DNA from: Massospora cicadina
Lineage: Eukaryota; Entomophthoromycota; Entomophthoromycetes; Entomophthorales; Entomophthoraceae
NCBI GenBank assembly: GCA_022478985.1
Contig: JAKSZP010014546.1
Location: forward strand, 1-64,000
Length of the DNA: 64,000 nucleotides
Direction: 5' to 3'
In this document: positions 21,693 through 32,599 of the stretch, piece after piece
How the letters are laid out: each line of letters starts with the position of its first letter
Position numbering within the stretch: the first letter of the stretch is position 1
Notes under the pieces: generated by a model
What the model was told of the DNA's origin: nothing
Database searches by the model: none
Seen by the model: the letters and a program-made list of their open reading frames with translations, nothing else
Program-made: the position numbers and the translations under genes

Positions 21693-23720
21693 TTGCTTTA
21701 CAAAACTTGCAGGCGTCTATGAAAGTTTACAACTTGATCCAAGATAAACTGTTCAGTATCTGTAGCGTCCACTTTTTCCAGGACCTTCGTCTCAACCCAT
21801 CAAGTCAGAATGTCAATCACTTCTATTATATGTGACACACCTGTGCTCATAGTCAGTGGTCCCATCACATTGATAACCACTGTATGCCAGGCAAATCCAG
21901 GTAGGACCATTTGATACTCAGTTGTGTTTTTGCGGGGTTTTTGTAACTGGTACTCCACACAGCAAGCCGGATAATCAGTCACTACATAGTTGATTGTTCC
22001 CAGTGATAGTACAGTCAAGCGTGGTTGGTTGTTTTACGCAGACCTCCATGCCATACAACCTTATGTGCGGCTTTATTATTGCCACTCATTATGACAGTCT
22101 TGGGAATAGTAATCATTTTCTGGTGATCATCCCATAAACTTGTCCATCCTTGATCTTGGTGTTTTCCATAGCTTTCTGAAGAGCACCTTGGATCTCTTAG
22201 GTCTCATTCCGATTTCTTTATCAAACTTTTCTGGAAGAGTTCATCAGCTTGTTGGAATACCACTTGACCATTGGTAACTTTGATAAGCCATCCACATTTT
22301 GATGAAAATCCCCCACACGGCAAGCTATCTCAAAGTCATAAGCCTGAAGCTTCAATGCCCATCAGGCCAGACGTCCTTCCAGTTCTATTATATTATGCAG
22401 ACAACGCAAGGTATAGTGGTCCATCACTATGTTAAAGTGAGTACTGTGAATATACACCCAAAACTGCTTACAGGCTAATTCACCGCAAGGCATTCATAAT
22501 TAGTAATATTGCAATTATGTTATGCTGCTAATAACATCTGGATCACATAGGATACTGGATGCTTGTCCCTGAGCTCATCTAATTGACTCAAGATGGCGCC
22601 AATTGCTTATAATGAAGCATTGGTCTTTACTATAAAAACATAATTGATTTTCAGATTTTCAATATTTTAGAATCAATGAGTTTCTGGTATAACTCATCGA
22701 AAGAACTCTGGGCCTATTCAACTCAACCAAACCTTTCTTGGGCTCCTTCAGAAAATGAAAGAGGGCTCAGCAATTCTTTCAAAATCTCATATAATCTTCT
22801 GTAGAATTTGTCCATTCCAAGGAACACTTGTATACCTTGGACGTTTCTCAGGATGGCCATCTACTCTATGGCCTCAATATTCTGGGTTCGCAGCTGCAGA
22901 TTATTAAAGTTGATGACAAACCTCAGATATTTCAGCTCTTTCTTGAAGAAGTGGCACTCTCTCAGCCTAACCTTCAGTTTAGCCATGGACAGTCTATTGA
23001 AGACTTCTTCCAAGTGGTGCAAATTGTCAGTAAAGGTCCTACTGAACACATTTATGTCATCAAAGTAAACCAGGATGCATGGCAACTTCAAATCATTCAA
23101 TATGGAATCAAAGCCCTCTGGAACGTCACAGGCGCATTGCAAAAACCTTGAGACGCATCTTTGTTGGTTGGATTAGCCCCTGCACGAGAATTATTTCGCA
23201 TTTCTCCTGATCTTCATTTGGCAAATCAATTTGCCAATATCCCAATAATTTATCCATCATGGAGAAATACATCACTTATCTAAATCAATCTAATGCATCA
23301 TCAATTCATAGTGGTGGGTACAAATCCTTCTTCATTATTTTGTTTAGCTTCCGATAGTCAAACACTACTTAATCAAAGCCATCCTTCTTCTTCACAATCA
23401 GGGTAGTGCTTGCCCAGGGACTTGACAATGGAACTGGGAGTCCGTTCTTCACTAGTTTGCTGATTTCCTCTTTAATCTAACGCTTCAGTGGCCTTTGACC
23501 ATAAAATCAGTCTCATTCTTATTAGTACATTGAACTAGCGTCAAATTTATGGATGACATTCTTTGCACATCCCAAATCATGATCATCCTGGTCGAAGTTT
23601 TCCCTATACTTTGCAATTAGTTAAAGTACCTCCTCCTGCTGTCTTTCCATCAGATCAGTGAGGTGCTCTTGATTGACCAATAGATTGACACTCTCAACCA
23701 TCCCTGCCTTAAATCCCATC
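21693..23720 (-). pseudogene. element C RT, RNase H and upstream half of integrase
   Basis: Minus strand, right to left. RT N-terminal part at about 23480-23330: SPWASTTLIVKKKDG, VVFDYRKLNKIMKKDLYP. RT core at 23142-22861: LPCILVYFDDINVFSRTF with an intact YFDD catalytic motif, then ECHFFKKELKYLRFVINF. RNase H at about 22640-22480: AIGAILSQLDELRDKHP and NITNYECLAV. Integrase at 22018-21693: zinc-binding remnant, FAWHTVVINVMGPLTM and IIEVIDILT. The frame then runs into the target site of chromovirus A and resumes at 14372. Several stops. The protease expected upstream was not found; see 23770-24145. Confidence 0.82.
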
Positions 23721-23769
23721 TCAACAAAGGTCCAAAATCTTGGTTAAAGAATTGATGTAATTAGTATAT

Positions 23770-24145
23770 TTTTTTCTATTTTTTCTTTTTCAATGGGACT
23801 TAAACTATAATTAGATTCAGAGGTCCTTCTTTTATTCTTCTCTCAAACTGGTTCCTACTTTTATTTTGACCGACTAGTTTTCATGGTTCAGAGGTATTAT
23901 TAAGGGCTTAACCAACTAATTTGGTTCAGCGGTCCTTTTTAGGGATTAACCAAAAATCTCAGACCAATTATTTAAATGGTTTGGAAGACCTTTGAATCAT
24001 TGCATTTATTTTCTTTTTGTCCAATACTTTTGGGTTTTTTAGTATTGACCTTCTTCACTATTTGACCAGCAGCGGTGTTTCTTTATGTATAGGCAACACT
24101 TGCCAACTTTGGCAATACTCACAAATGGTTCCATCCAGTAGGTCC
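23770..24145 (-). pseudogene. integrase C-terminal-like segment misplaced between gag and RT of element C
   Basis: The minus strand reads EPFVSIAKVGKCCLYIKKH, which aligns with GPFEIIAKIVTYAYSIKN of the element C integrase end (about 13950). The following GGTTCAGNGG repeats are shared too. So about 350 bp of integrase-end sequence sits where the protease should be. A nested fragment of a related element or a recombination product would explain it. Confidence 0.5.
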
Positions 24146-24179
24146 TTAATCCAAACTTTCCATTCTTCTGATAGGTCCT

Positions 24180-24880
24180 AAAATCGTTTCATATTTCAGC
24201 AACTGAAACTTGATTATTGTTCTCACAGAATTGTGAACTCATCATATGTTGTCAGTTACGTTCAATTGTTTTATTTTTTTATAATAAATTTTGGCATTTG
24301 CTTCCATCCAAACAATTTGAAGTGAATCCACTGGTGGTTCTGAAAATGAACCCCTAATCACGCAGATTAGCATAGTACCATTAATTTCATCTAATTTCAA
24401 CTTGAACTGATGGACCTTATCTCCAGCATTCTGTGCCTCATTAATTAAAATTTATTGGGTCAATTGATTCCCACCTCTATCTTAATTTAATCGCTTCAGT
24501 TTTTGTATCATTTTCTTAATTGGTATTGCAATTCAATACTCTGAATTGATTGCTTTCCATACCAATCTCATATAATGTCTTATCAAGTGTCTCATCTAAA
24601 CATTTCGCTTCTTGGGACTATTGCAAGCAGACCTAAATTCAACCCAAGTTGGCCCTGCTGAAAATTTTCATCTTAAGTAGATGTCAGGTGGAACAGGTTC
24701 TCCTGCAGAGCTAGACAGTTCCATATCTAGGGTGCAAGTCCTTTTCATCAAATCTTGAGTATCTTCTTTGTCCTTGTTCTCTGTATAGATGTCACATTTA
24801 CATTACTAATTCTTCAGTTTGTAAACTTGTTTCATTAGTTGCTCCATGTCAATGTTGAATGAATTCAATCAAATGCAATC
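24180..24880 (-). pseudogene. element C Gag N-terminal remnant
   Basis: Minus-strand frames starting near 24870 read MEQLMKQVYKLKN, then ELSSSAGEPVPPDIYL and AGPTWVEFRSACNSPKKR. This coiled-coil-like start followed by an acidic, Pro-rich linker resembles the start of Gag in element B. The position, about 170 bp inside the 5' LTR, fits Gag. No zinc knuckle is visible. Moderate support, from position and style rather than a diagnostic motif. Confidence 0.5.
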
Positions 24881-25051
24881 GTTTCAAGTTTCTCTTCAAG
24901 AACAAAATTTCTTGGACCAAAACTCCTTTTTTCAATGATGTTAGACTTCTGAGTAGCTCACTGCTAAAATTAGAACATCTTCTACTCCTTCCTTATATGA
25001 CATCATGGATTGGCGTATCTTAATCAATGACACCCTGTAGTGAGCACCAAT

Positions 25052-26193
25052 TGTGAAAAATTGAGGCTATGGCTACTCATATAGTGAGTACTAATTTTTT
25101 AATCTTGATTTGACTGATAGCACCCAAACTTTAAGTGCACAAGCTCAGTATGTGCACAATTCGTGTTGCTTGATAGTAGTTTATATGCTATTGATAATAG
25201 TATTATGACTATTATCCGTAGGTAATAGATAAATATGATATGGTCAAATCTTAGACCTGTAATTATCCACGAAATACTGGTGATGTCAACTATAAAGACT
25301 TCTTCCATGTTCCGTTTACCCTGATCTACTCTCAGACTCAAAGGTTTCTGGCCTTTCTTCTCGTCACACTGAGAGAGCAAAGATCCACGTCTAAAGTCTG
25401 CCTATTTTCTAAGGATCCTCAATCCTTATTTTTATGACAAAAAGAGCCCAAAATTATTGTATACCACAATAATAAGAACTGAAGATGAGTAGAGCTTATA
25501 TCACAAATGGAAGAATCTTTTTCTTGCAATAGGATAATCTTTTATATTAGTGTGAATTGTTAGAAATTTTTTAGAGGGGTTTCAGCGCCCAACTTTTTGG
25601 TTGGCTCCTCAGCCATGAAACAGCAGCCTTTGCCATTAGCTTCACTATGACGTCTCACCAGCAATGGTCTTCTCCATTGGGTTAGTATTCCTCCATAGGA
25701 CATCCTTGAGAACTGAAATGGAAAGAACCAGACTACGTGTTCTAATGTTTTTTTGCTTAATCACTGCAAAACAACAATACTTGAATAGCAACCTGCTTAA
25801 ATAGTGGGACTCTTTACACATTTATGTCAGGTTGCGAACCAACTGATTGATTTGCTAGTTGCAGGTGGCATCACTCACCTTGCAGCTGCTACTTAAATTC
25901 CTAATCAGTTGGTGTTGAAACCTGACCAATCCCAATCAGTACACCTGATAGTTAATCATTGATCAACTATAAAATTCCCCCATTTCATCAGCAACTCTGC
26001 CCAGTGAGATCTTAAGCATTCACATGGACTGATCCCAAAACAACTGAACCTGGAGATTTACCCAAAAATTCCCATAAATTATTAACCCAAAATTGGGGTC
26101 AACTGTTATCCAATTCACTTGCCATAATGACTTATCCCCTAGCGATTCAACAGGTAATCTAGTAATCTGGAAAGCTGGGCAAAAATATCAACA
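25052..26193 (-). repeat. element C right (5') LTR
   Basis: 1142 bp, TGTGAAAAATT to ATATCAACA on the plus strand. On the minus strand the internal region begins ATTGGTGCTCACTACAGGG, almost the same as in element B (AGGTAGTGCTCACTACAGG), so this is the conserved post-LTR region including the primer site. It contains three inverted repeats. The outer flanks of element C (TTTAA left, CTTGG right) do not match, so no target duplication can be shown. Confidence 0.75.
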
Positions 26194-26400
26194 CTTGGCC
26201 TTAGTCGCCAGTGTTTAGCCCCACAAAATTTCCTAATGGGGACAATCTCTGATAATTTTGTGATCCTGCAGATCAAGACAGCTCAACCCAAACAAAATAG
26301 GGAGCAAAAATTGCGGTTATTATTATTAAATAATGAACCAAAAATAGCACACTAATTAGCAATCATCATAAATTAATTATTACACTAATATCGTTAATAT
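26194..26400. other. short spacer with one dispersed-motif copy
   Basis: Begins CTTGGCCTTAGTCGCCAGTG (motif, minus orientation), followed by AT-rich sequence. No coding feature. Confidence 0.4.
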
Positions 26401-26479
26401 TTGAGGAAAAACACCTGGTTAAAAATCAATAAAATATTCTCTGAATACTAAGTGGGGCCCATTCCCTCTCTGTGACCTA

Positions 26480-27150
26480 TGAGTAGAGGATTGGCGGTAG
26501 GGCAGGTTGTTGCCCATACAGATTTTGAAACAATGATTTTCCCATAGATGAGTGGAATGCGATATTGTATGCAAAAATGGCGGAAGGCAGGATGAGATCC
26601 CAACTGTATAGTCTGCCTGATGCCAATTATTGCAGTATGCCAACTAGAGTCCATTGACCCAATCCGCCATACCATTGGTTTTGGGGTGATATGGCATAAA
26701 CTGGACTTTATGAACCCCCTTTAAAATGTTAAGCTTAGCAATTATCTGAGAAGAGAAGTTGTGCCATTGTCCATGAGGAGGACTGGGTACATCCATGTTT
26801 ATAACCTGATAGTTTCCAAAACTATTTTAATTTCTTTGCAGCCCACAAGTCTCTAATTTGTTTGGCTTTGTCCACTTTCAAAGGGTGGTTATAGCCACTA
26901 CAATGTATTCTAATTGGCCTTCGCTGGTAGTGCCCCACAATATCAATTGACATGGTTTGGAGAGAAAAGTTTGACTTAACCAGTTGATTCATAGTAATCT
27001 TATGATACGGTGCTTCCTCTTGGCACACACTGAAGCATCTGACGGCTCTAAGATATTTAAGTGCATCTATTCCCAGTAGTATTGCAGTTTCAGTTGTTCA
27101 TACGTCTTCTTAAATTCTTTGTTCCCCGTCACTTTGTGATCCTAATGATC
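26480..27150 (-). pseudogene. element D integrase, degenerate
   Basis: Segment 27028-26822 reads CQEEAPYHKIT then LQTMSIDIVGHYQRRPIRI, the junction of the zinc domain and the catalytic core (SIDIVGPL). At 26620-26480 the minus strand reads IFAYNIAFHSSMGKSLFQNL then QPALPPILYS, the late core block (YNxxxHSSxGxSPFxLLYG). The second catalytic Asp region falls in an unreadable stretch between them. Multiple stops. Confidence 0.65.
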
Positions 27151-27449
27151 AAATCTTTATGATTGGTTGGTCAGGATATACTATATTTTTGGTCTTCTAT
27201 TATTTTATATGAGTTTTTCATCCTTGACAGTAGTGTTCTCATCAGTCAGTCAAAATAAGTATGTACTTCTACTGGTTCATTATTATATTGCCTTCTCAGC
27301 ATCTCATCATAAAAGCCATCCTCGATGTCAGCAGTCAATGCAAAGGTAGAGGGGCTGAGACAATTCATTAGCGTTCTGATGTTTCACGCAGGTATGGTGC
27401 TGAATATTAAGCTCATACACCTGCAACTTCAGCGCCCCTTGATCAGGTG

Positions 27450-28720
27450 TCCCTCTGGATCCTTGAGGTTCTGTAGCCATCTATAAGAGGGGTTGTCAGT
27501 TACCACCTTGTGGTGTGCTCCATAAATGTAGACCCAAAACAGCTTTCATTAATAAATTACCACTAAAAATTTCCTATTTTTTGGAGTGTAACGCTCAATT
27601 ACATCTAACATCCAGCTGCAGTATGTAAATGGATGATCTACTCCCTCATTTTTATGCTGGTACTGCATGGACCCTATGGCGGTGAGGAAGTGTCCATCTG
27701 TATTACAATCTTTTTATTGAAATTCAGATACATGAGTATCAATGCCAAAGCGAGACAGGTGCGAAGTCAGTTGAAAGCCTGCTGAAAGTTTTCATCATTT
27801 GTATGGTATTTTCTTCCATAGGTGGAATACCGAATCTCTTATTTTACTAAAGGTTCTTATTAAAAGCCGACAATATTTGACCATCCCTAGAAAAGCCTGG
27901 ATGTCCCACTTGCTGGCTGGCGACATCATACTCTTTATGGCCTCTACTTTGGCTGTCTCGGGCCATAGGCCCTATTTGTCAATAACAAATCCCAGGTACA
28001 TGAGTTAATCTTGGAAAATTTGTATTTCTTGGGCTTAAAAATTTATTTAGCATCAGTAGAATGGCAGAAGATTTCCTCCTGATTCTACAAATGCTTGTTG
28101 AATGCCCTTGAAAAACGTTTATCTAATCTAATGGAAACAAGGGGTAGGAATTCTTTAGCTCTCCTAGTATGCTATCCATAGCCCGTTGGAAGATGGAGGG
28201 GGAATTACATAACCCCTGCAGCATTCATGTGGGTTAGAACAGCCACTTGTTCATTATGATGGCGCATTTATCTTGTCTTTCTGGGAAACTCTATCTTCCA
28301 GTAGCTGAAAATCATTTCTATGGTGGAGAAGTATTTTGCTTTTCTAAGTCAGTTGTGTGCATCATTATTTCTTGGGAGGAATTAAGAGTCCTTCTTCCTT
28401 ATGTTGATGAGTTTCTGCTAATCAATTACCACACGTTAGAAATGCCCTTCTTTTTTACAATTAGGACTGGCGACTCCCATAGGCTTTTTAAGTTACCATA
28501 ATTTCCTTATGAACCAGCTAATTGATTTCTTCTTTGACAACTTCATACACCATCTTTAGATTTTCAGATATGACAGAGGCGTATTGGCTATTGGTTCTAT
28601 CGTCTTTGATGTAGAATTTCCTTGGCACATCAAATTAAAGTCGTCCAATGAAATAACTTCTTTTATTTTTAAGCAAGACCATCACCCAATCCTTTTTGTT
28701 ATCCTTTAGGCCAATCAGGG
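27450..28720 (-). pseudogene. element D reverse transcriptase, degenerate
   Basis: Minus-strand blocks in order: VYEVVKEEIN (about 28530), AKYFSTIEMIFSYWKIEFP (28360-28300), GLCNSPSIFQRAMDSILGEL (28225-28165), then YLGFVIDK and PASKWDIQAFLGMVKYCRLL (27990-27865). The YxDD segment has become LFPLD-stop-INVF, so catalysis is lost. The plus-strand frames here are shadows. Confidence 0.7.
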
Positions 28721-28879
28721 ATTCACGTGGTATAATTGAGTGGATGGCCTAACGACTTTTTCCCCAACCTGAATCATCCATCTCCCCAGTTTAATTTCTT
28801 TCTTTCATATTTTTCATTAATATGATGTGGAGGAAGGCGAAAAATTAGAGACATCTCACCTGGATTGAGTATGGGTAGA

Positions 28880-29095
28880 GTTTAGCTAGTAGAACGGTAA
28901 CATCTCTGTCATAAAATTAACCAGATGGATTCATCCCAATAATACTATAATCAGGGGCGTCTGTTAGTTGGGCGTGAATGCCAGCTAACCAACTAATTTT
29001 GATGTCATTTTTGTTAATAAGTTCCAATTGGTGAACCCCATTCGTGTGGGTTGAGCCCTTTAAATTATTGGGGGTAATCCCTGGCAGTAACGTTA
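28880..29095 (-). pseudogene. element D protease C-terminal part and linker
   Basis: A nearly clean minus frame reads ITLLPGITPNNLKGSTHTNG, ELINKNDIKISWLAGIHAQ and DAPDYSIIGMN. It connects to the RT start on the left and stops abruptly at about 29096, where unrelated sequence begins. The assignment comes from its place between the VDSG protease start (30.57 kb) and RT. Confidence 0.5.
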
Positions 29096-30290
29096 TTCAA
29101 AGGTTGACACTGGCGACTAATGACAAGGATGTTGACCAATTAATTACTAATCGTTTAGGTTTGGCGGAATCCTAGTTTTATGCCGACTGCCAATTGTGGG
29201 CCATTGTGGGGTTTTTCATCAGAAATCCATTATATTTAATATCAAACATCTGATGATGATTTCACTTCCCCAAATCTGAGTACTGGCACTAATGCCAAGG
29301 AAGCTTGATTATATTTCTAATAAAAGTTTGATATGACTGACTGGCGAATTGTGCCAAAGTTAGGTCAAAATAATATTCAGTGTTTTGGAAAAATGGATTA
29401 GGAGAGAATTGGTACTGTCAATGACTGACAATTGAAAAGGCTCCATCTTGGATGGCCAATGGGTTTTGATTAGGCGTAGTAGCCTAAGTTTAAATAGTCA
29501 TCATTCCCTCTACTAAAGCTCTCTCTTGAGCCCACCTCTATTTATTTGAAGTAGCAAGAGCCACTAAGATGGGTAGGGGTTGGACTGGAGATCCCTGAGG
29601 CATGTGCAGGGTGACGTACCTGAAGTTACTGATGTTTCTGCTCCCATACCTCAGCCCTTCAAGAAACCCCAATGGGAACCTGACCAACTGGCCACCAGAG
29701 ACAATTGTTGATGGCCGTCAGTCATGAAGGTGAAGCATCTTGGGAGTGCCTTAGCTGCCCAGGATGGGGGATGGACTTGCTAGGGCACACCCAAGAAGGA
29801 TCATGGGGCTAAGGAGAAGTCATTGGTCTGCTGGGTTGGTGGGTCAGATGTGGATTTTAAAGGGGGTTAGTATGCCTATGAAGGTAACAGCAAGGGTCAG
29901 CCAGTATCCATTTTGTTGGCCTGGCACACTAGAGGAGCCCACTATCGTTGGAAAAGCGATTTTAGAACAATCTCTTTATCTGGGAGAATGAGCTCTGACA
30001 ATATAATTGATTTTATATGAGCAGTTGAAGGGTGTGAACACTTTACTATATAGGCCTGGCATTATTTTCAGATCAATATCTATGTTCTATATGACTTGGT
30101 GGCTGGCTGAAATAGTCAGTTGACAGCCAGCCCTCAGCAGATTACCTTCCTATTCAAAATCTGATGCAGTAAATATCAAGTTTATTCACACCCTTTTTGA
30201 TAGCTGTTAGGTTTGCAGACATACTTATAGGTTAAGTTTATGAATCACCGGGACTCATTTATCCATCTTCTGGCCTCCGCTCGTTTTACA
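29096..30290. mobile_element. insertion inside the element D protease, type unknown
   Basis: About 1.2 kb separating the two protease parts. The left edge reads TGACACTGGCGACTAATG, the dispersed motif, and 29284-29300 holds a partial second copy. The plus strand at about 29640-30200 has a Gag-like broken reading frame (FKKPQWEPDQLA, YRWKSDFRTISLSGRM, CEHFTI-stop-AWHYFQINIYVLYDL) and an open frame at 29764-29991 with no known domain. A truncated LTR element with Gag is the best guess. No target duplication found. Confidence 0.35.
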
Positions 30291-30299
30291 TCTGAAGTC

Positions 30300-30640
30300 T
30301 GACCAAGGACCGCCAGATTGTTTTTATTTAAAATTGTTTTTAACTCCGTAAGTCCTAACTAATCATTTTCTGATGAGGATATTGTAATATTTTTGGTAGG
30401 ATGATTGTGGGAGCTGACATGATGATAGAACCAAATATAGTGGCAGCGCAATGTAGGACCTTAGAAAGGTAGTTGAGTTAGGTCCCGCAGTTCCATATAC
30501 TTTGCAGTGGTCGAGATTCAGCAATAGTCCCAGTTTCTTAACAAACTTAGTTGAACAATATTGAAAAGCACCCCACTATCTACTATAGCCCTGTTTTATA
30601 TTTTTCCCACACTAGTAAACAATGTATATACTTTCAAAAT
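30300..30640 (-). pseudogene. element D protease N-terminal part
   Basis: The minus strand reads AIVDSGVLFNIVQ with the active-site triad D-S-G at 30572-30580, then DHCKVYGTAGPNSTTFL in a neighbouring frame. It matches gypsy aspartic proteases (VDSGAxxNFI), with Val after the triad. Frameshifted several times. Confidence 0.6.
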
Positions 30641-30970
30641 AGTAAGATTCATTTGTTTTTATTTAAAATTACAAAGAGACTGTTGGCCTGGACCAGATAA
30701 GACTTTATTCTATCACAGATTGGAGGCTAGTATTATTTAATTCTCTAAAGGGAATATCCACATTAACCTCTTCTAGTCTTGGCATATCACCAGAAGCAAC
30801 TGCAAGTGATAGTGCTCAAGCTGCTGTATGTAGGGGTTTGATACCACTTTAGCTGCTTGTCAATATTGTTATTTCAGTGTGAGCAAGTAGTAGCAAGTAG
30901 TACGTTGTCAGTGACATTCAATTGAAGTTCAAGTACTTTGTGGCTCCAGGAGTTTGTCTTGTTATGTTGG

Positions 30971-31563
30971 TGTGAAGTTAGTGATATAATTGATTATACA
31001 CTGGAAGAGTTGCGCAAGGTCAAGCCCACTGAGAAAAAGATGGACTATATGGGGTTCGCTGTCCTCAAAACAAATTATAATTTAGTAATTATGAAGCAAT
31101 AGCTTCAGTGACGTCACTTTTTTATTATAATATATGTATCGCAGATCCTTCTGCTCTCACCCTTTTTTCCACCTGTTAATGTTCTCCCCCTTTTAGTCTT
31201 CCCACCACGCTTATATATCATGACTTCAGCTATTACCAAACCTTTTTGCTTAAACTATTTTGTTTCACCATATTCTCATTGTCTCAGCGTCATAACTGAC
31301 AGGCTCTGACAGTGCATATTATTCTTATATTAGCTAATGCCTTAGTTTGAGGAGATCTAGCAAGTATTCGTCAGAAGTACATATTTCCTTATTGCTTTAT
31401 TTGGAGGCGATCCAATAATTATCCGTCTAGAGCTCAGTATAGCCCAATAGCATAATTTCAAGGAAAACTCACCATTATTCTTCTAATACTTGGCTTTGAC
31501 CAATATCATCCACCCCTCTGCAGCTATTTTAGCTTGTTGTCCAGTCATATTAGAATCTCTACA
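30971..31563 (-). repeat. element B 3' LTR
   Basis: Aligns throughout with 37025-37619 (shared blocks ATATAATTG, GCGCAAGGTCAA, GCAATAGCTT, GACGTCACTTTTT). The GACGTCA block is a perfect CRE-type site and could be part of the promoter. Confidence 0.87.
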
Positions 31564-31575
31564 GTACCCCCTTGA
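31564..31575 (-). promoter_or_regulatory. element B polypurine tract
   Basis: The minus strand reads CAAGGGGGTAC directly before the LTR start TGTAGAG. Confidence 0.65.
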
Positions 31576-31689
31576 CTGGACGATATTTCTCCTATTAGTT
31601 GTACACCTGAAGGAACTTTGCATGCACTTGGTTAATGATCCAACCGCTTGCAGGGTCCTTGTTATTGTAGATTTCAATACCCATTTTCT

Positions 31690-32565
31690 CAATTATCTAA
31701 AATGGACCAACCCAAATATTGGCCAAGTTATGCTTTCTGACTAGACCCATGCTGGTCATGTAACAGATTCATCTCTTCTTCTTGGAAATGGGCTAGTCCA
31801 CTATGTCGCACCTGATTAGCGTCCTGGTTATTTATCTTTTTGGCCAAGCTGAAAGAGTATGCTTCAGTTTACAGCTTGATTAAAGCGTTTGCCAGGTTAG
31901 TCAAGTAATATTGCAGATCTAATCCTCTGTTAGCTTCTACGCAAGCATAGAGCAACGCAGGAAAAGCTGTGTTCCGTCCATATAGTAATTGGAAGGGACT
32001 CTTCCCCATTACAGAATGATAGCTAATGTTATAGGCAAAGATGTTGGTGGAAAAGAGAGTGCTCCAATCTGAAGGACGATCCATTCCAATTTCTGAAGTA
32101 TGTTCACCAGGGTCCCATTAACTCACTCAATAATACCATTAGACTCTAGGTGATATGGAGTTATCAGAACCCTGCATATGTCCATCAGCCCAATTACTTT
32201 GGTTGGTTGTGAGAGGTGAAGTTAGTTATAATATCAGTAAGGATGAACAGATTACAGTCATGACGCTGGATTATACATTCCATAGTAAACCTGGCCACCA
32301 GTGATTTCCCTAAATCCCGTATTTCCCACACTTCAACCCACCTGGTCAAGTGGTCAATTGCCACCAGAATATATTTGGAACAATTTGCTCCCATTGACAG
32401 GGGCCATACAACGTCAATGGAAACTATATGCCAAGCAGAATATGGTTTCACTAAATGATAGGATGTCTTCTGGTGGAATGGCCTTTCCACTTGACACTGG
32501 TGGCGGCAGAAAATAGTCTCAAGAACGCCATAGTACATGCTCTCCCAATAATACTGAGAGTGCAA
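31690..32565 (-). pseudogene. element B integrase, degenerate
   Basis: Segment 32565-32194 has the core start SAWHIVSIDVVWPLSMGAN and VAIDHLTRWVEVWEI (first catalytic Asp kept), then FILTDIITNF around the second Asp (normally SDNGTxF; Asp kept). YHLESNGIIE gives the Glu block, followed by a stop. Segment 32084-31869 reads NISYHSVMGKSPFQLLYGRN. Three catalytic residues are readable, but stops separate the blocks. The C-terminal module is blurred. Confidence 0.78.
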
Positions 32566-32599
32566 AATTTCTAACGTTTTTCACATGCTTCCAAGCCCT

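Larger units (their letters stand above)
26400..30640 (-). mobile_element. element D, truncated gypsy element split by an insertion
   Basis: Minus-strand order, right to left: protease start (30.64-30.30 kb), an unrelated insert (29.10-30.29 kb), protease end and linker (29.09-28.88), RT (28.7-27.5), integrase (27.15-26.48). The 3' end and both LTRs are missing or not recognisable. The protein style is that of elements B and C. The inner breakpoint at about 29096 carries the dispersed CACTGGCGACTAATG motif. Confidence 0.65.

Noticed and set aside
9741..26198. Target duplication for element C.
   Set aside because: The outer flanks TTTAA and CTTGG do not match; not claimed.
29764..29991. A possible host gene exon (75-codon plus frame).
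   Set aside because: No recognised domain, and it lies inside the insertion in element D with Gag-like debris around it.
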